This document shows, piece after piece, positions 5,471-7,553 of a stretch of 7,553 nt of DNA. A program made the translations under genes and the position numbers. How positions within the stretch are numbered: position 1 is the stretch's first letter; every line of letters begins with the position of its first letter. The DNA is from Chloroflexota bacterium (GTDB lineage Bacteria > Chloroflexota > Ktedonobacteria > Ktedonobacterales > Ktedonobacteraceae), in contig VBHI01000227.1 of assembly GCA_005881495.1 (NCBI GenBank), positions 1-7,553 of the forward strand. Direction: 5' to 3'. Under the pieces are notes generated by a model that saw only the letters and a program-made list of their open reading frames with translations, ran no database searches and had not been told where the DNA came from.

Positions 5471-6584
5471 ATGAGCCAGCCTCTTAGTGGTATACGTGTC
5501 CTTGACCTCACACGATTGCTTCCCGGAGCTTATGCGTCGCAGATGCTGGCGGATTTTGGCGCTGATGTGATCAAGGTTGAAGAGCCGGAAAGTGGTGATT
5601 ACGGACGGTTTATGCCACCTTACGGTGCTGGTGGGACAAGCCTGTTTTTTACGGCGATCAATCGTAATAAGCGCAGTATCACGTTGAATCTGAAAACGAA
5701 AGAGGGGCGCGCCATTTTTCTGCAGCTGGTGCGCGGTGCCGATGTGGTGCTGGAGAGCTTTCGTCCGGGGGTAATGGAACGATTGGGGTTGGGGTATGAG
5801 CGGCTGAGGGAGGTACGGCCGGGGATTATTTATTGCGCCATCAGCGGCTATGGGCAGGATGGGCCTTATTGCTTGCGCGCGGGACATGATTTGAATTATG
5901 CCGGTGGACCTGGCCGGTGGGAGTTATCTGGCGGTGGTGGGGATCCTGGCGGCGGCGGTTGGACGGACGAAGACGGGAGAGGGACGCAAGATCGATGTCT
6001 CGATGACAGAGGGTGTGATGTCGCTTTTGCCGCTGGTTGCCAGCGAATACTTGAACACGGGCAGAGCGCCACGGCCGGGGCATTCAGCGCTTGATGGCGG
6101 TCTACCCTGTTACAATATTTACGAGACAAAGGATGGTAAGCATGTGACGCTGGGGGCGCTGGAGCCGAAGTTCTGGCATACATTTTGTACCCATATTGGT
6201 CACCTGGAATTGCTGCCTTTCCATACTCCGGTAGGACCGGGGGAGCGCGAAGAGGCGATGGAGATACTGCGGACAATCTTTAAAACCAGAACGCGAGACG
6301 AGTGGGTGGCGGAACTGGCAGAGATCGACGCATGTGTTGGCCCGGTCTATAGTATAGATGAGGCGTTGAACGATCCGCACGCGCAGGCTCGCGGCGATAC
6401 TGTGACAGTAGGGAAGGGCGAGGAGACATCGCAAGCGCTGCGGAGTTTTCCGCGCATCTCAGGAGCCGAGGACGAACAACGGTATGCTCCACCGGCAATG
6501 GGCGAACAGACCGAGGAGGTGTTGCGCGAGGCTGGCTATAGCGATGCTGAAATTGCACATTTCAAAACAGGGGGAATCATATGA
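5471..6584 (+). pseudogene. CaiB/BaiF family III CoA-transferase (alpha-methylacyl-CoA racemase-like), frameshifted by an internal deletion
   Basis: Family members move CoA between acyl groups or racemise 2-methylacyl-CoA. The start ATG 5471 follows GAAAGG and opens with the family N-terminus ([20 protein letters not shown]). Family sequence runs in one frame to AGHDLNY (Y143, 5897-5899), then continues in another frame from about 5901 as [18 protein letters not shown] to the TGA at 6582-6584. The first frame carries on as junk (Gly-rich, then [10 protein letters not shown]...) to a stop at 6094. By comparison, from memory, with mycobacterial MCR (about 25 residues between the Tyr and the catalytic Asp), some 23 codons are missing, a loss of about 68 bp (3n-1). 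The three catalytic positions known from MCR are all present: His in AGHD (codon 5885), Asp in VDLAGG (codon 5907) and Glu in GALEPKFW (codon 6162). They sit in two frames, so no single product contains all three. The lesion could be true decay or an assembly error. CoA-transferase and racemase are not distinguishable here. Confidence 0.85.
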
Positions 6585-7552
6585 AGGCACAGCAGGCCGT
6601 TCAACGGGCCGAACTGCTCATGGAGCAATACCTTGATGACTTGAAAACGACGGTGAACATCGACTCTGGCACGTACACCAAGGCTGGCATTGACCAGGTC
6701 GTAGCGTATCTGGAGGAGCGTTTTCAGTCGTTCGGCTTTTCCACGCGCATTGAACAGCAGGAGAAGTATGGCAACCATCTTGTGGCTACGCATACTGGCA
6801 GCGCACCCGATGGCCCGCGTATCCTGCTGATCGGTCATATCGATACCGTTTTTCCCGAGGGCGAGGCGGGGCGCAGGCCGTTCGCGATCAGCGCGAAGAA
6901 TGGGGGACACATCGCTACGGGTCCAGGCGTACTGGACATGAAATCGGGCGTGCTGATCGGTATGTATGGATTACATATACTGATTGATGCGCGGGAGGCG
7001 AACTACCAGAGCGTGACGTTTGTCTGTAACAGCGACGAGGAGATTGGTTCTCCAAACAGCAAGCCACTGATAGAGGAACTGGCGAAGCAGTCCGACGCGG
7101 CAATCGTGCTGGAGCCGGGGCGCGCTTTAGCAACAGTGGTTTCTTCACGGCGGACTTCTGGACAGTATCGCGTGGAGGTGCGCGGTGTATCCGCCCATGC
7201 AGGGGTTGAGCCGCAGAAGGGGCGCAACGCCATCCTTGAGCTGTCCTACCAGGTACAGAAGATGCAGGCGCTGAATGGCACTGTACCTGGAACTACGCTA
7301 AGCGTTGGCGTCATCCACGGTGGTGAGCGCACGAATGTTGTGCCGGACTATGCGTATTTTGATATGGATGTGCGGGCCAGCGACCAGGCAGGCATTCAGG
7401 CTATCGAAGCGGCTATGCGCAGGGTGGTTACTCAGAACGTTTTACAGGGGACGAAGATTACGCTCAGCGGGTACATGCTGGTGCAGCCATTTGAACGGAA
7501 CGAGCGCAATGCCTGGCTTATCCAGTTGGTGAAGGAAGCCGGGAGTGAGCTG
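6581..7552 (+). CDS. M20 family zinc metallopeptidase, carboxypeptidase G2-like, 3'-truncated by window edge
   Basis: ATG 6581 overlaps the TGA of the CoA-transferase frame as ATGA, with AGGGGGA (6569-6575) five bases upstream. The frame stays open for 324 codons to the window end; family members run to about 400. Seen: ILLIGHIDTV with zinc ligand H86 and D88; TGPGVLDMKSG with metal-bridging D119; NSDEEIGS with catalytic base E153 and ligand E154; VLEPG with ligand E178; then the lid/dimerisation domain with RGVSAHAGVEP (H206), GRNAILEL and GGERTNVVP. The last ligand, a His near the C-terminus, would lie outside. Known: this group hydrolyses C-terminal glutamate or amino-acyl amide bonds using two zinc ions. 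No signal peptide is seen (MKAQQAVQRAELLMEQ is a helix), so it is probably cytoplasmic. It likely works with the upstream CoA enzyme in one transcript, although that gene is broken here. The exact substrate cannot be told. Confidence 0.92.
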   Translation, partial: MKAQQAVQRAELLMEQYLDDLKTTVNIDSGTYTKAGIDQVVAYLEERFQSFGFSTRIEQQEKYGNHLVATHTGSAPDGPRILLIGHIDTVFPEGEAGRRPFAISAKNGGHIATGPGVLDMKSGVLIGMYGLHILIDAREANYQSVTFVCNSDEEIGSPNSKPLIEELAKQSDAAIVLEPGRALATVVSSRRTSGQYRVEVRGVSAHAGVEPQKGRNAILELSYQVQKMQALNGTVPGTTLSVGVIHGGERTNVVPDYAYFDMDVRASDQAGIQAIEAAMRRVVTQNVLQGTKITLSGYMLVQPFERNERNAWLIQLVKEAGSEL

Positions 7553-7553
7553 G

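Noticed and set aside
5471..6094. 207-residue first frame as a complete short CoA-transferase
   Set aside because: After residue 143 it leaves the family sequence, and the true continuation is found in another frame with the catalytic Asp and Glu.
5898..6584. 228-residue second frame as an independent gene starting at ATG 5898
   Set aside because: It begins in mid-domain, lacks the CoA-binding N-terminal half and has no convincing Shine-Dalgarno. It is the downstream piece of the broken gene.
5438..6910. several minus-strand frames of 76-149 residues
   Set aside because: All are antisense shadows of the CoA-transferase and M20 genes and show no family features.
7305..7532. 75-residue plus-strand frame
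   Set aside because: It is out of frame within the M20 peptidase, whose GGERTNVVP motif and family sequence occupy the same bases.

Overview
The window (about 53-55% GC by eye) looks like chromosomal DNA of a Chloroflexota bacterium, most likely class Ktedonobacteria. This rests on recognition, not a search. The pointers are a very large zinc-ribbon/Ser-Thr kinase fused to a periplasmic-binding-protein ectodomain, a large ABC solute-binding protein next to it, and intergenic GC-rich hairpin repeats of the 'TAGGGTGACC...GGTCACCCCTA' kind. No rRNA, tRNA, CRISPR array, transposase or phage gene was seen.

Layout. (1) 2-1042 (+) is the C-terminal 346 residues of a family-5 (oligopeptide/dipeptide type) ABC solute-binding protein; its start lies upstream of the window. 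(2) 1043-1189 is a convergent intergenic gap with three successive hairpins, including a good intrinsic terminator for the + gene and a 24-bp-stem hairpin just beyond the kinase stop. (3) 1190-4012 (-) is a 940-residue transmembrane receptor kinase: zinc ribbon, Ser/Thr kinase, Pro-rich linker, one membrane helix and a LivJ/LivK-like type-1 periplasmic binding domain. It has a recognisable promoter whose -10 box lies inside a 15-bp palindrome. (4) 4131-4735 is roughly 600 bases without a convincing gene, filled with structured repeats: an array with shrinking period (43, 39, 36 bp), a two-register hairpin and a roughly 136-bp element bounded by 12-bp inverted repeats. (5) 4736-5191 (-) is a small membrane-anchored protein of unknown function. 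(6) 5192-5470 is a divergent promoter region with an extended -10 box on each strand. (7) 5471-6584 (+) is a CaiB/BaiF family III CoA-transferase or racemase gene broken by a frameshifting internal deletion. (8) 6581-7553+ (+) is an M20 metallopeptidase of the carboxypeptidase G2 type; it overlaps the previous gene by ATGA and runs off the window.

How the parts fit. The left half pairs a secreted peptide-binding protein with a kinase that carries its own extracellular small-molecule binding domain. They are convergent and so separately transcribed, and a shared nutrient-sensing role is only a guess. The right half is a two-gene operon (CoA transferase then M20 hydrolase) transcribed divergently from the small membrane protein. 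If the frameshift is real, the first enzyme is dead and the second loses its translational coupling.

Most unusual points: the complete kinase-to-binding-protein fusion, the CoA-transferase lesion that separates the three catalytic residues between two frames, and the cluster of unexplained intergenic repeats.
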